Shown: positions 23,224-31,853 of the stretch, piece by piece
How positions within the stretch are numbered: position 1 is the first letter of the stretch
Layout: each line of letters starts with the position of its first letter
Origin: an uncultured Eubacteriales bacterium
Lineage (GTDB): Bacteria; Bacillota; Clostridia; Oscillospirales; Acutalibacteraceae
DNA: 37,625 bases
Assembly (NCBI GenBank): GCA_934561055.1
Contig: CAKTFN010000014.1
Span: 1 to 37,625, forward strand
Reading direction: 5' to 3'
Program-made: the position numbers and the translations under genes
Notes under the pieces: model-generated
Seen by the model: the letters and a program-made list of their open reading frames with translations, nothing else
Database searches by the model: none
What the model was told of the DNA's origin: nothing

Positions 23224-24450
23224 TTAAAGGTTGTTCTTTGCCTTCATCTGAGCCATAACCTTTGAGGGAAGACCGTAAAGATTGATGAATCCGGTTGCGT
23301 CGGCCTGATTATAAACCTCGTCTTCATCGAAGGTTGCAATTTCCGGATCATAAAGTGAATACGGTGAAGTTACGCCTGCGTTAATCATGTTGCCCTTGTA
23401 AAGCTTGAGGGTAACGTCGCCGGTAACAGTCTTCTGAGTGGTCTTGACAAAGCTGAGGATTGCTTCCGTGAGCGGCGAGAACCACTGAGCGTTATAAAGG
23501 ATTTCGCCGAGTTTCTGAGCAACGAGAGCCTTGTAATGAGCAGTCTCCTTGTCAAGGCAGAGAGTTTCAAGAACTTCGTGTGCCTTATAAAGAATTGTTC
23601 CGCCCGGAGTTTCGTAAACGCCACGGCACTTCATTCCGACAAGACGGTTTTCAACGATGTCAAGAAGGCCGATTCCGTTTGCTCCGCCGAGTTCATTGAG
23701 CTTTGAGACGAGTTCAACGGCGTCCATTTCTTTTCCGTCAACAGCGGTGGGAACGCCCTTTTCAAAGTGGATTGTGACATAAGTCGGCTTATCCGGAGCA
23801 GCTTCCGGAGAAACGCCCATTTCAAGGAAGCCTTTTTTATTATAAAGCGGCTCGTTCGCCGGATCTTCAAGGTCAAGACCTTCGTGAGAAAGATGCCAGA
23901 TGTTCTTGTCCTTTGAGTAGTTCGTCTCACGGTTAATTTTGAGGGGAACGTTGTGAGCTTCGGCATACACGATTTCCTCTTCCCTTGACTTGATGCTCCA
24001 TTCACGCCAGGGAGCAATGATTGTCATTTCGGGAGCGAGAGCCTTAATTGCAAGTTCAAAACGAACCTGGTCGTTGCCCTTTCCGGTGCAACCGTGGCAA
24101 ATTGCGTCGGCGCCTTCGGCTTTTGCAATTTCAACAAGTCTTTTTGCGATGAACGGACGGGCAAAAGCCGTTCCGAGAAGATATTCTTCATATTTTGCGC
24201 CGGCCTGAACGCAGGGGAAAACGCAGTCTTCAAGCATTTCCTTTGTTACGTCTTCAACATAAAGCTTTGAAGCGCCGGTCTTGATTGCCTTTTCTTCAAG
24301 ACCTTCAAGTTCGTCGGCCTGACCGACATTGCCGGAAACAGCGATGATTTCGGGATTGTTGTAATTTTCCTTGAGCCAGGGGATGATGATTGATGTGTCA
24401 AGTCCGCCCGAGTAAGCAAGGACGATTTTTTTGATGTTTTCCTTTTTCAT
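23224..24450 (-). CDS. argG: Argininosuccinate synthase
   Basis: Joins citrulline and aspartate with ATP to give argininosuccinate, the penultimate step of arginine synthesis. The 408-residue length is standard. The ATP-pyrophosphatase loop is AYSGGLDTS (12-20), and CHGCTGKGNDQVRFE, APWREW and NIWHLSHEG are typical. GGAGG precedes the ATG. The promoter overlaps an ArgR-like palindrome. argH lies about 8.7 kb away on the opposite strand and not in an operon with it. Confidence 0.97.
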   Translation of the reverse strand: MKKENIKKIVLAYSGGLDTSIIIPWLKENYNNPEIIAVSGNVGQADELEGLEEKAIKTGASKLYVEDVTKEMLEDCVFPCVQAGAKYEEYLLGTAFARPFIAKRLVEIAKAEGADAICHGCTGKGNDQVRFELAIKALAPEMTIIAPWREWSIKSREEEIVYAEAHNVPLKINRETNYSKDKNIWHLSHEGLDLEDPANEPLYNKKGFLEMGVSPEAAPDKPTYVTIHFEKGVPTAVDGKEMDAVELVSKLNELGGANGIGLLDIVENRLVGMKCRGVYETPGGTILYKAHEVLETLCLDKETAHYKALVAQKLGEILYNAQWFSPLTEAILSFVKTTQKTVTGDVTLKLYKGNMINAGVTSPYSLYDPEIATFDEDEVYNQADATGFINLYGLPSKVMAQMKAKNNL

Positions 24451-24834
24451 AATACTTAAACCTCCACACAGCTTCTTTCGGTGAGCGGCTCACCTGCGCT
24501 GTAACTTTATTCATCTTGTGATTGATAATATACCACTTTTTGCATAAATATGCAAGCCTTTTTGAATATTTTTTTGAGGTTTATGCAGTTTAACAAAGAA
24601 GAGAAGGAATGTTAAAAAGCTTTTATTAAGTTTGAACAATCGCCTTCTTTCATTCATGCTTTTGCATATGAATTTATCCGGAAAAAGACAACTCCCCTCT
24701 TATGATTATTTTATTCATTCATATGTTTTTCCGCCGCTCCCCCGCCAAAGCTCTCAAAAAAAACGCCTCCCTTCACCGAAAGACAAAACAAAAGCTGTCG
24801 CCGGAAACCGACGACAGCATTTTTTGTTTTTGTT
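24451..24834 (-). promoter_or_regulatory. argG promoter with ArgR-like operator
   Basis: On the minus strand, TTGCAT (24550-24555), a 17-base spacer and TATATT (24527-24532). The palindrome TGCATA-TT-TATGCA (24541-24554) overlaps the -35 box and fits the general ARG-box form (TNTGAATWWWWATTCANA) at most positions, so arginine-dependent repression is likely. A GGTGAGC/TCACC palindrome lies in the leader near 24480. The rest of this gap (24560-24780) holds nothing else I can support; the terminator of the neighbouring SCP2 gene lies at its right end. Confidence 0.7.
24784..24818 (-). terminator. Intrinsic terminator of the SCP2/transketolase operon
   Basis: GCTGTCG (24794-24800) and CGACAGC (24812-24818) pair around CCGGAAACCGA, which itself can extend the stem. 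The minus strand continues TTTTGTTTTG. Confidence 0.82.
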
Positions 24835-25638
24835 TTATTTTGCAAGATCTCCGACCATGAGAAGGAAACTGCCGATCTGTGCGCCGAATTCCGGAGCACC
24901 GTCCATGATGAGCTTTCCGCTCTTTGTGGACTCAAGCATATCGTCCGTTCCGAGGAGCGTTCCGAGAGCACTCTTGAACGAATCGAAACGAAGGGTGAAG
25001 AAAGGCATTGCTCTCTTATATTCACCTCTTCCGGCTCTTGTTTTGCCGGCCTTAACACGGATGTAAGCGGCAACTTCCGGATGATCGTTAACGGCAAAAG
25101 CATAAACACGGTCCGGGCTTTTGAGCGCCCAGTCGTGAATTTCCGGATGACCCATCTTGTTGAGCTGGCTGATACCGCTCGAAAGAAGATAGAAGAAGCA
25201 CTTAACCATAAGCCTTTGCGTTTCTTCGTCTTCCGGTGCTTTGTTTGCGCCGAGCAGCGACGCCATTTTGAGAAGAACCTGAACAAAGGCAACGAGGGTT
25301 CCGGCCTTTTTGATTCCGTGGATCTTCGGGATTGCGCCAAGGGTGATGTTTCCCTTGAAGAAGCCGTTGAGGGCTTCAACGCTCTTGAACTCAAGCTCTA
25401 TGTGAGGATCTTTTGTAAGGCAGGTGTGAACGAGCCATTCGCCGCTGTTGACAACAAAGTGCATTCCGACTTTTCCTTCCGGAACTTCGGGATTAAGGCA
25501 GCTTACCTGAATAACGGCGTGAGCGTGTTCAAACTTTTTTGCAAGCGACGGAACGTCCGTTGCAATAACCTTGACAAGAGGAAGAGCGGCGTTCAGAAAA
25601 ATCTTGTTTGAATATAATGCTTCCTGAGGTATTGACAT
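24835..25638 (-). CDS. Tandem SCP2-like (sterol-carrier fold) protein, second copy
   Basis: A 267-residue cytoplasmic protein without signal or membrane segments. The first half has the SCP2 pattern: a beta-rich segment, then PHIELEFKSVEALNGFFKGN and an IPKIHGIKK lipid-binding helix region. The second half repeats it: AAYIRVKAGKTRAGRGEY, FFTLRFDSFKSALGTLLGTDD, KSGKLIMDGAPEFGAQIG. SCP2 domains bind lipids or other hydrophobic ligands. It is the last gene of a five-gene operon, 25 bases after the transketolase C subunit, and a paralogue of the operon's first gene. The double-domain reading is mine and rests on pattern, not alignment. Confidence 0.75.
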   Translation of the reverse strand: MSIPQEALYSNKIFLNAALPLVKVIATDVPSLAKKFEHAHAVIQVSCLNPEVPEGKVGMHFVVNSGEWLVHTCLTKDPHIELEFKSVEALNGFFKGNITLGAIPKIHGIKKAGTLVAFVQVLLKMASLLGANKAPEDEETQRLMVKCFFYLLSSGISQLNKMGHPEIHDWALKSPDRVYAFAVNDHPEVAAYIRVKAGKTRAGRGEYKRAMPFFTLRFDSFKSALGTLLGTDDMLESTKSGKLIMDGAPEFGAQIGSFLLMVGDLAK

Positions 25639-25663
25639 TATATTTGCTCTCCTTTCCTCTTAA

Positions 25664-26674
25664 TTAAAATTCGTCGTCCCAGTTATCGTCTTCTTCAAAG
25701 TCCTTGTGCATAACTTCACGGACTGCGGAGATGATTCCGTTTGCGTCGATTCCGACTTCTGCCATGATGTCCTCGTGGAGACCGATCGGTGCGAACTTAT
25801 CCGGGTGACCGAGCATCTTGAATGCGCAAGCCTTTCCGGCTTCAACAACAACTTCCGAAACTGCCGAGCCGAGGCCGCCGATGACGCTGTGGTCTTCAAC
25901 GGTGATGATTCTTCTTGTGTCCATAACAGCCTTGATGATTGCTTCTTTGTCAATCGGCTTAATGGTGTGCATATTGAGAACGCGAACTTTGAGTCCATCT
26001 GCATTCTCAAGGAATTCTGCAGCCTGCTTTGCCTGGAATACGCATGAACCGCAAGCGATTACGGTGATGTCGGTTCCGGGGTTGATTTCAACAGCCTTGC
26101 CAACTTCAAAGCCGTAATCCATGTTCTGATAAAGAACGCGGTCGAAACCACGGTTGATTCTGATGTAGTAAGGTCCGAAGTTGTTGTATGCGGCGTTAAC
26201 GGCGTTTGCGGTTTCCATTCCGTCTGCGGGAACGATAACGGTGAGGTTCGGCATTGCTCTTGTGATTGCAAGGTCAACGATTGCGTGGTGGGTTGAGCCC
26301 GCCTGACCGAAGGAAGTTCCTGCATGGGTAGCAATGATTTTTGCGTTAACGTTCTGATAGCAAATGTCGGTATGAAGCTGGTCGCAAGCTCTCATTGAAG
26401 TGAAAGCGGAGAAGCCCGAAAGGAACGGAATGCAGCCGGCTCTTGCCATACCTGCGGCAACACCGAACATATCCTGCTCTGCAATACCGACGTTGATTAC
26501 TCTTTCGGGGCAAACCTTAAGAACGTCGCCGAGCTTTGTTGATTTTGCAAGGTCTGCGGTGATTGCAACAACCTTGGGGTCTTTGAGAATTATGTCAGCC
26601 AGAGCCTTACCGTAAATTTCAGCGGTTGCAACTTCTGTCTGGTCAATTGCGTTATAAACAAATCCGCCTGCCAT
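25664..26674 (-). CDS. Transketolase, C-terminal subunit
   Basis: A 336-residue protein matching the pyrimidine-binding and C-terminal domains of transketolase/DXS-like enzymes. The catalytic glutamate that activates thiamine diphosphate is in NVGIAEQDMFG (E66), and EDHSVIGGLGSAVSEVV is the hallmark of the C-terminal domain. The C-terminus is strikingly acidic (DFEEDDNWDDEF). It needs the N subunit encoded just upstream (two bases apart, with AGGAGG inside that gene's end). Substrate is unknown; the neighbours suggest something other than housekeeping pentose phosphate metabolism. Confidence 0.92.
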   Translation of the reverse strand: MAGGFVYNAIDQTEVATAEIYGKALADIILKDPKVVAITADLAKSTKLGDVLKVCPERVINVGIAEQDMFGVAAGMARAGCIPFLSGFSAFTSMRACDQLHTDICYQNVNAKIIATHAGTSFGQAGSTHHAIVDLAITRAMPNLTVIVPADGMETANAVNAAYNNFGPYYIRINRGFDRVLYQNMDYGFEVGKAVEINPGTDITVIACGSCVFQAKQAAEFLENADGLKVRVLNMHTIKPIDKEAIIKAVMDTRRIITVEDHSVIGGLGSAVSEVVVEAGKACAFKMLGHPDKFAPIGLHEDIMAEVGIDANGIISAVREVMHKDFEEDDNWDDEF

Positions 26675-26676
26675 AA

Positions 26677-27555
26677 TTATTTAGCCTCCTTTTCTACGCG
26701 AGCAACACGCTCATTGTAATCTTCTTCAAGTTCCTTCATGTACTTGTCGAAGGTTGCGTCGTCAAGAGCCATGTAATGGCAATGATAGTCGCCTGCGATA
26801 TCCTTGATGCCTGCGCCCTTCTTGGTGTCCATAATGATGCAGGTCGGAGCGCACTTTTCTTTTGAACGTTCGATTGCCATATCGATTGCGTCGCAAAGAG
26901 CGCCGATGTTGTTTCCGTCAATGGTAACGGTGTTGAATCCGAAAGCAACCATCTTGTCTGCAAGCGGTTCAAGCTTCATAACTTCTTCTGTCGGTCCGTC
27001 AATCATGCAATGGTTGCGGTCGATGAAAACGATGCAGTTTGAAAGCTGATAATGGTTGATGGTCATGAAACCTTCCCAGTTTGAGCCTTCGCCGAGTTCG
27101 CCGTCGCCGGTAACAACGTATGTAAGGTAATCTTTTCCGAGAATTCTTGCCGCAAGAGCGGTGCCGGCTGCGATTGAAACGCCGTGGCCGAGCGAGCCGG
27201 TTGAAGCGTCAACGCCGACAACTTTGTTTGAGTCAAGGTGCATACCCATCTTTGAACCGGAAAGATTGAAAGTTTTGAGCATTTCGGGGTCATTGAAGCC
27301 CTTGTCGCAAAGGACGGGAGCATAAGCGATTGCCGCGTGACCCTTTGAAAGGATAAAGCGGTCTCTGTCTTCCCACTGAGGCTCTTCGACTCTGATGTTG
27401 AGGTACTTATGATAAAGGACCGTAAGAAGGTCCATAACGCTCATACCGCCGCCGATATGACCGCTGCCTGCCCATGCTGTCGTGTTGAGACAAAGCTGAC
27501 GAAGTTCGTAAGCTTTCTTTTCAAGGGCAAGCCATTCGCTTTTTGAAAGTGGCAT
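26677..27555 (-). CDS. Transketolase, N-terminal subunit
   Basis: A 292-residue thiamine-diphosphate binding half of a split transketolase. The GDG motif reads GDGELGEGSNWE (150-161) and is followed by NCIVFIDRN. GSGHIGGGMSVMDLL and SKGHAAIAYAP carry the histidines usual in the family. GGAGGAG precedes the ATG. An intercistronic hairpin separates it from the aminotransferase gene. Split transketolases are common in Firmicutes and act on varied donor/acceptor pairs, so its reaction cannot be stated. Confidence 0.92.
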   Translation of the reverse strand: MPLSKSEWLALEKKAYELRQLCLNTTAWAGSGHIGGGMSVMDLLTVLYHKYLNIRVEEPQWEDRDRFILSKGHAAIAYAPVLCDKGFNDPEMLKTFNLSGSKMGMHLDSNKVVGVDASTGSLGHGVSIAAGTALAARILGKDYLTYVVTGDGELGEGSNWEGFMTINHYQLSNCIVFIDRNHCMIDGPTEEVMKLEPLADKMVAFGFNTVTIDGNNIGALCDAIDMAIERSKEKCAPTCIIMDTKKGAGIKDIAGDYHCHYMALDDATFDKYMKELEEDYNERVARVEKEAK

Positions 27556-27599
27556 AATTTTCTCCTCCGTTTAAAATTATAAGGTATATTCTCTTTTCA

Positions 27600-27624
27600 G
27601 AGCCTTCGGAAAAACAGAAGGCTC
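27600..27624 (-). promoter_or_regulatory. Intercistronic hairpin within the SCP2 operon
   Basis: GAGCCTTC (27600-27607) and GAAGGCTC (27617-27624) pair perfectly between the aminotransferase stop and the transketolase N gene. No T-run follows on the minus strand, so it more likely stabilises or tunes the message than terminates it. Confidence 0.6.
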
Positions 27625-27644
27625 ATGATTTACAAAAAATTGAA

Positions 27645-28910
27645 TCAGAAAAGTTCCGGATGGTTCTTTGCAACAACCTTGAAGCATTCTTCGCCGACTT
27701 CGATTGTGTGCTTGATGTCCTTATCCGAAAGAGCGGCATTGATGAAGTGGTTGTGGTGGCTTGCCATGAAGATTCCGCGCTTAACCATTTCGGCAATCCA
27801 TTCCTGATGAAGAACCATGCTGTCGTCGTTTGCGATTCTGATATAGAAGAGAGCCGGAGCACCGGAAACAACAAGGTCAAAACCGTGTTCCTTACCGGCG
27901 AGCTTGAGACCCTCGGTGAGCTTTGTTCCCTTTTCAAAGAACATCTTCGGGGTGTCGAGCTTCTTCATCTTGTTGATGCAGGCGATGCAGGCTGCGAACG
28001 GAACGGCGGAAAGCCAGTAAGAACCGGTGTAGGAAAGCGAGCTCATTGCGCTCTTGAGGAATTCCTTTCCGCAGATTGCGGACATATTATAGCCGTTTGC
28101 AAGAGCCTTGCAGAAGCAGATGAGGTCGGCTTCAAAGCCGAAGTAATGGTCCGAACCGGCAAGGTCAAGACGGAAGCCTGCGCGAACGTCGTCAATGATG
28201 AGGATGATTCCGTTCTTTGTGCAGATTTCTCTGACCTTCTTCCAGAAGCCTTCTGCCGGGAATGAGTTGTCATAGAAGTTTCCGTGGTCATACGGCTGAG
28301 CGATGAGGGCAGCAATCTGATCCTTGTTTTCTTCAATAACTCTTTCAAGTGCCGGAATGTCGTTCCAGGGGATGACGATATTGTTTGCAACGTCTTCTTC
28401 AAGAACGCCGGGATAGTCCTTCTTCATGCACCAGGGTGAAACGCCGTGATAGTAGCCGCGGAACATGATGATTTTCTTTCTGTGGGTATGCGCTCTGGCG
28501 CACATGATTGCACCCTGAGTTGCGTCGTTTCCGTTCTTTGCGAAGAAAGCCCAGTCGGCTGTATTAACCGTGTCAACAAGAACTTCGGCGCATTCGAGCA
28601 TAACCTTTCCGGGGGTTGTTGTGCAGTTTCCGAGAGCAATCTGCTTCATTGCGGCCGCGTCAACATCTTCGTCGCAATATCCGAGAACGTTCGGACCGTA
28701 AGCGCACATATAGTCGATATATTTGTTTCCGTCAACGTCCCACATGTATGTTCCCTTTGCCTTTTCGGAAAAGAGGGGCCAGTTTGAAACGGGGATGAAC
28801 TGACCTTCCGCCGGGCCGAGGTGACCGTAAATTCCGGAGGGAATGATGTGCGTTGCCCTCTGGAACATTTCTCTGCTTTTTTGATGATTTTCATAAACCG
28901 GAATATTCAT
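27645..28910 (-). CDS. Class III aminotransferase (glutamate-1-semialdehyde aminomutase-like)
   Basis: A 421-residue fold-type I PLP enzyme. The PLP lysine is K268 in CFCKALANGY, and the aspartate binding the pyridine nitrogen is in LIIDDVRAGFR. The N-terminal THIIPSGIYGHLGP and the GNDATQGAIMCARAHT segments place it in the glutamate-1-semialdehyde aminomutase/aminotransferase subgroup. No haem genes are nearby, and such HemL-like enzymes often aminate sugars or other ketones. It is 14 bases downstream of the first SCP2 gene and ahead of the split transketolase. I infer amination of a product of, or substrate for, that transketolase. Confidence 0.9.
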   Translation of the reverse strand: MNIPVYENHQKSREMFQRATHIIPSGIYGHLGPAEGQFIPVSNWPLFSEKAKGTYMWDVDGNKYIDYMCAYGPNVLGYCDEDVDAAAMKQIALGNCTTTPGKVMLECAEVLVDTVNTADWAFFAKNGNDATQGAIMCARAHTHRKKIIMFRGYYHGVSPWCMKKDYPGVLEEDVANNIVIPWNDIPALERVIEENKDQIAALIAQPYDHGNFYDNSFPAEGFWKKVREICTKNGIILIIDDVRAGFRLDLAGSDHYFGFEADLICFCKALANGYNMSAICGKEFLKSAMSSLSYTGSYWLSAVPFAACIACINKMKKLDTPKMFFEKGTKLTEGLKLAGKEHGFDLVVSGAPALFYIRIANDDSMVLHQEWIAEMVKRGIFMASHHNHFINAALSDKDIKHTIEVGEECFKVVAKNHPELF

Positions 28911-28924
28911 TCTTTATACCCTCC

Positions 28925-29686
28925 TTATGCCAGGTAAAGTGCAACTCTGTCGAGTATTCTGTTGAGGTTATCGATCATATTGATGAGGCCGGACATCGTT
29001 ACGGTGCCTTCGCCGATACAGGCAACGGCATTGACTTTTCCGTCAAAGAGGTCTCTTGCAAGCTTGATTGAGCCGAATTCCATCTTTGAGCGGTAGCTTT
29101 CGGGCTTCTGCTTAATGGTTACAAGATGATGATCCTTAACTCTGATTGTTGCGGAAACCGAGTCCTTGATGCTCATTTCGATGATTCCGTCGGGGATATA
29201 GCTTGCCGAGAAGCGGCCGATTTCATCGTTGTTTCCGATCTGAGCGAGTGCAACGGTAATCAAATAGAACATAAGCTTTGTGCTGGTTTCAAAGAACTTT
29301 TCGTCCTTGAGTGATTCCTCGTCCGCTCTGAGATACTTTGTGAGGATATCGGTAAGCTTTGTGAAATTATTGAGGAGGAAGCCGATTTTCGTAAAGCCCT
29401 TTACGGGAATAGGAGTGACGGTTCCGTCAATAAGTCCGTTGAATTTTTCGCATGATGAAAAAGGAAGAAGAACGTTGCAATCCGGAGCAACACCCTGTTC
29501 CATTCTGCATCTTCCGTTTTTAAAAGTAATTGTTGCGTCCGGGCCGTCCTTAACGCTGAAAGCGATTGAAATCGGCTTTTTGACGTTCGCAAGTTTGCTT
29601 GCCTCTTCGTCGAGTTCGCAAAGGTTTTCCAAAGCGCCGAGAATTCCGTAAAGATTGATGTACGCTAAGGTTTTTACATCTGTCAT
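28925..29686 (-). CDS. Tandem SCP2-like (sterol-carrier fold) protein, first copy
   Basis: A 253-residue soluble protein that opens the operon. The first half shows the SCP2 pattern: ISIAFSVKDGPDATITFKNG, then PDCNVLLPFSSCEKFNGLIDG and IPVKGFTKIGFLLNNF. The second half repeats it: IIEMSIKDSVSATIRVK, then KMEFGSIKLARDLFDGKVN and GEGTVTMSGLINMIDNL. It is a distant paralogue of the operon's last gene with the same two-domain plan. SCP2 domains bind lipids; the ligand here is unknown. The ATG has AAGGAGGAG upstream and the operon promoter lies about 75 bases ahead. Confidence 0.78.
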   Translation of the reverse strand: MTDVKTLAYINLYGILGALENLCELDEEASKLANVKKPISIAFSVKDGPDATITFKNGRCRMEQGVAPDCNVLLPFSSCEKFNGLIDGTVTPIPVKGFTKIGFLLNNFTKLTDILTKYLRADEESLKDEKFFETSTKLMFYLITVALAQIGNNDEIGRFSASYIPDGIIEMSIKDSVSATIRVKDHHLVTIKQKPESYRSKMEFGSIKLARDLFDGKVNAVACIGEGTVTMSGLINMIDNLNRILDRVALYLA

Positions 29687-29756
29687 AAAAACTCCTCCTT
29701 AATTATTTATATGCACCAGGCCGAATAGAGCGTAGCACACTATTATAATTGTAAAT

Positions 29757-29785
29757 ATTTTACCAAAAAGATGTCAAAAAGTCAA
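29757..29785 (-). promoter_or_regulatory. Promoter of the SCP2/aminotransferase/transketolase operon
   Basis: TTGACT (29780-29785), a 17-base spacer and TAAAAT (29757-29762) on the minus strand. A second overlapping TTGACA/TACAAT pair (18-base spacer) lies just downstream, so transcription may start at more than one point. Confidence 0.7.
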
Positions 29786-29926
29786 TGCCGTTTATTAAAT
29801 ATAACAAAATGTTTATATTTTTTCCTTACCCTTTGTTTCACCCGATAATCAGGAACAACGTCCGTCGACACGCTTTTGCCATTTGTTGATTTGAAAGTTC
29901 TTTTCTTCCGTTTTGAGCCTTTTTCG

Positions 29927-29955
29927 TTGATTAAAAAACGGTTTTGTGATATTAT
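29927..29955 (+). promoter_or_regulatory. Promoter of the CorA-like gene
   Basis: TTGATT (29927-29932), a 17-base spacer and TATTAT (29950-29955), about 34 bases before the TTG start. Confidence 0.72.
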
Positions 29956-29988
29956 TTGACCGGAAGAACTTTTCGGAGGTGACCTTTC

Positions 29989-30816
29989 TTGCAAAAAGTC
30001 ATATATATGGACGAAATCGGAGCTTATTCCGACTATATCGATCAGTCGATCATCGATTATATCAACGAAGGTCAGATTGAGACCTATGAAAGCTTTGACT
30101 CTTTTGACCTCATTGCTTTTGATTGGTATGACCTTTCTGTGCGTGATTCTCAACCGGCTCAAATTTTGATTTATCTTGACAAGGACGACATTTTTTACAT
30201 TTGCGAAAACGAGATTTCCTTCGCCGTTTCAAAAAAGCTTTTCACTCCGGCCGAAACGAACGAACAGGCAATGTATCTCTTTTTCCGCAATCTTTTCAAA
30301 GGCAGCGGGGAACTTCTCGAAAAACTCGAAAACCGGGTTGCCGCCCTTGACGACAGCGTTTCAAACGGAGTAAACGAAAAACAGAAAAATCTGATTTCCG
30401 AACTTCGTTATGAAATTCTCCACGATAAAAAGTATTACGGTCAGCTTGAATTTATTTTTGACGAAATCTGCGACAACGACGACAATCTTATCAGTCGGGA
30501 CTGCCTCAAATACTTTGAAATTCTTCACAACCGTTCGCTTCGCATTGTTTCGCAATTCACCGATCTTCGGGAATATATCACGCAGGTTAAAGAATCTTAT
30601 CTCGAACAAATCAGCATTGAGCAAAACAACCTCATGAAAGTTTTCACAATGGTGACTTCGATTTTTCTTCCGCTGACTCTTATTGTCGGCTGGTACGGAA
30701 TGAACGTTCAGATGCCCGAATTCGATTGGAAGTACGGTTACCCCTTCGTAATCATTCTTTCTCTCGTTGTCTGCATTGTTTGGCTCATCTGGTTCAAAAG
30801 GAAAAAGTGGCTTTAA
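29989..30816 (+). CDS. CorA-family divalent cation transporter
   Basis: A 275-residue CorA-like channel. Two membrane segments close the C-terminus (FTMVTSIFLPLTLIVGWYG and YPFVIILSLVVCIVWLIWF). The family GMN signature appears as YGMNVQMPEF between them, and a long cytoplasmic helical region precedes them. A basic KRKKW tail ends the protein. It begins at a TTG six bases after GGAGGTGA; an ATG six codons in is the alternative. It is shorter than classic CorA (about 315) but within the range of Firmicute members. Substrate is probably Mg2+ but could be another divalent ion. Confidence 0.9.
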   Translation: MQKVIYMDEIGAYSDYIDQSIIDYINEGQIETYESFDSFDLIAFDWYDLSVRDSQPAQILIYLDKDDIFYICENEISFAVSKKLFTPAETNEQAMYLFFRNLFKGSGELLEKLENRVAALDDSVSNGVNEKQKNLISELRYEILHDKKYYGQLEFIFDEICDNDDNLISRDCLKYFEILHNRSLRIVSQFTDLREYITQVKESYLEQISIEQNNLMKVFTMVTSIFLPLTLIVGWYGMNVQMPEFDWKYGYPFVIILSLVVCIVWLIWFKRKKWL

Positions 30817-30830
30817 GCATTATAACAGAA

Positions 30831-30866
30831 AGGATTGCGGTGTTTTTTCACCGCAATCCTTTTTTA
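30831..30866. terminator. Bidirectional terminator
   Basis: AGGATTGCGGTG (30831-30842) and CACCGCAATCCT (30849-30860) pair perfectly, followed by T6 on the plus strand. On the minus strand it lies just after the lipoprotein stop codon, which overlaps the T-run. Confidence 0.88.
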
Positions 30867-31853
30867 TTTGTTTTCCGAAATGGTCTTATATATTCCGTCA
30901 ATAATTTTTTCGTTTCCGTCCGCTTTGTATTTTTCCGCAACCGAGGCGATTTTTCTTTCCACCCACGGCAGTTTGAGATATTCCAGAACTTCGCTTTCGT
31001 ACCGTGCAAAAGCGTCCTCGTCACTCGTTGCGATTGTTTCACGCTCAATGAGATAAATCGTGCTTTCCCCTTCAACAACGGCCGCGCTTCCGTGAGGAAT
31101 TTTGCTGACTTCTTCAAAAAAACCGTCGTCATACATGACGTCGTTCTTCTTCGCAAGGTTCACCTGAAGAGCCTGCGTTGCAACAAGGTTCTGCTTTTTG
31201 CAGTATTCCGCGTTGAGCGTGTCGATATCGGTTCCGTTGTTCAGACGCTTTGCCATCGACTCAAATTCCGCCCTGAGCGCTTCTTTTTCCTTTTCCGAAA
31301 GTTCAGTCGTTTCGCCCTTTGTGTTGATTTTTGAAAGCGGAGCTTCAATCGCTTTGAAGCCGACATAAAGTTCAACGAAGCTCTGCTTCAAATCGTCCTG
31401 AGAAACCTCGCTTTTTCCGCCCTTTCCGAAAAGGAAGGAAACGATCTGCTTTTTTTCGCTTTCGCAAAGGGTAACTTTCAAAAGATCGGCCTTGCAAACT
31501 CCGATGCGCTTGTAATACTCACCGAAGAACGACCAAAGTCCGTCCGTTTTTTCGTTGGCCTCGCTTTTTATGTACTGCTCCGGTTTGACGCCGAGTTTTT
31601 TGCAGTAATTTGTGAGTGCGGCATATTTTTTGCAAAGTTCTTCCGTTTTCAAAAGAATGCTCTCTCTGTTTCCCGCTTTTGCGCCGAACTTTTCCGGATT
31701 TGAAAAAACACGGTCAAGATAATAGGCATAAACACCCTTTGAAATTCCGACGCCTTCAATTTCAAGCGGATAAACCACCCTTTTTCCGCAGGACGCAAAA
31801 GCAAAAACGAGCAGCGAAAAGCAAAGGCAAACGCTCAAAAATTTTTTCATCAT
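30864..31853 (-). CDS. Lipoprotein resembling PrsA/SurA-type foldases
   Basis: A 329-residue lipoprotein: signal peptide MMKKFLSVCLCFSLLVFAFASC with a lipobox cysteine in FASC. The mature part has a SurA/PrsA-like plan, with an N-terminal helical region (SKGVYAYYLDRVFSNPEKFG), helices around RAEFESMAKRLNNGTDIDTLNAEY, and a parvulin-like strand region (EVSKIPHGSAAVVEGESTIYLIER). PrsA proteins help exported proteins fold outside the membrane. The parvulin active site is not clearly kept, so it may be a chaperone without isomerase activity. It overlaps the SecB-like gene by four bases (ATGA). Confidence 0.7.
   Translation of the reverse strand: MMKKFLSVCLCFSLLVFAFASCGKRVVYPLEIEGVGISKGVYAYYLDRVFSNPEKFGAKAGNRESILLKTEELCKKYAALTNYCKKLGVKPEQYIKSEANEKTDGLWSFFGEYYKRIGVCKADLLKVTLCESEKKQIVSFLFGKGGKSEVSQDDLKQSFVELYVGFKAIEAPLSKINTKGETTELSEKEKEALRAEFESMAKRLNNGTDIDTLNAEYCKKQNLVATQALQVNLAKKNDVMYDDGFFEEVSKIPHGSAAVVEGESTIYLIERETIATSDEDAFARYESEVLEYLKLPWVERKIASVAEKYKADGNEKIIDGIYKTISENK

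Noticed and set aside
25664..27555. DesAB-type steroid desmolase
   Set aside because: The split transketolase with SCP2-like neighbours is suggestive, but no desC-type hydroxysteroid dehydrogenase or transporter is adjacent, and most split transketolases are not DesAB. It is kept only as a remote analogy.
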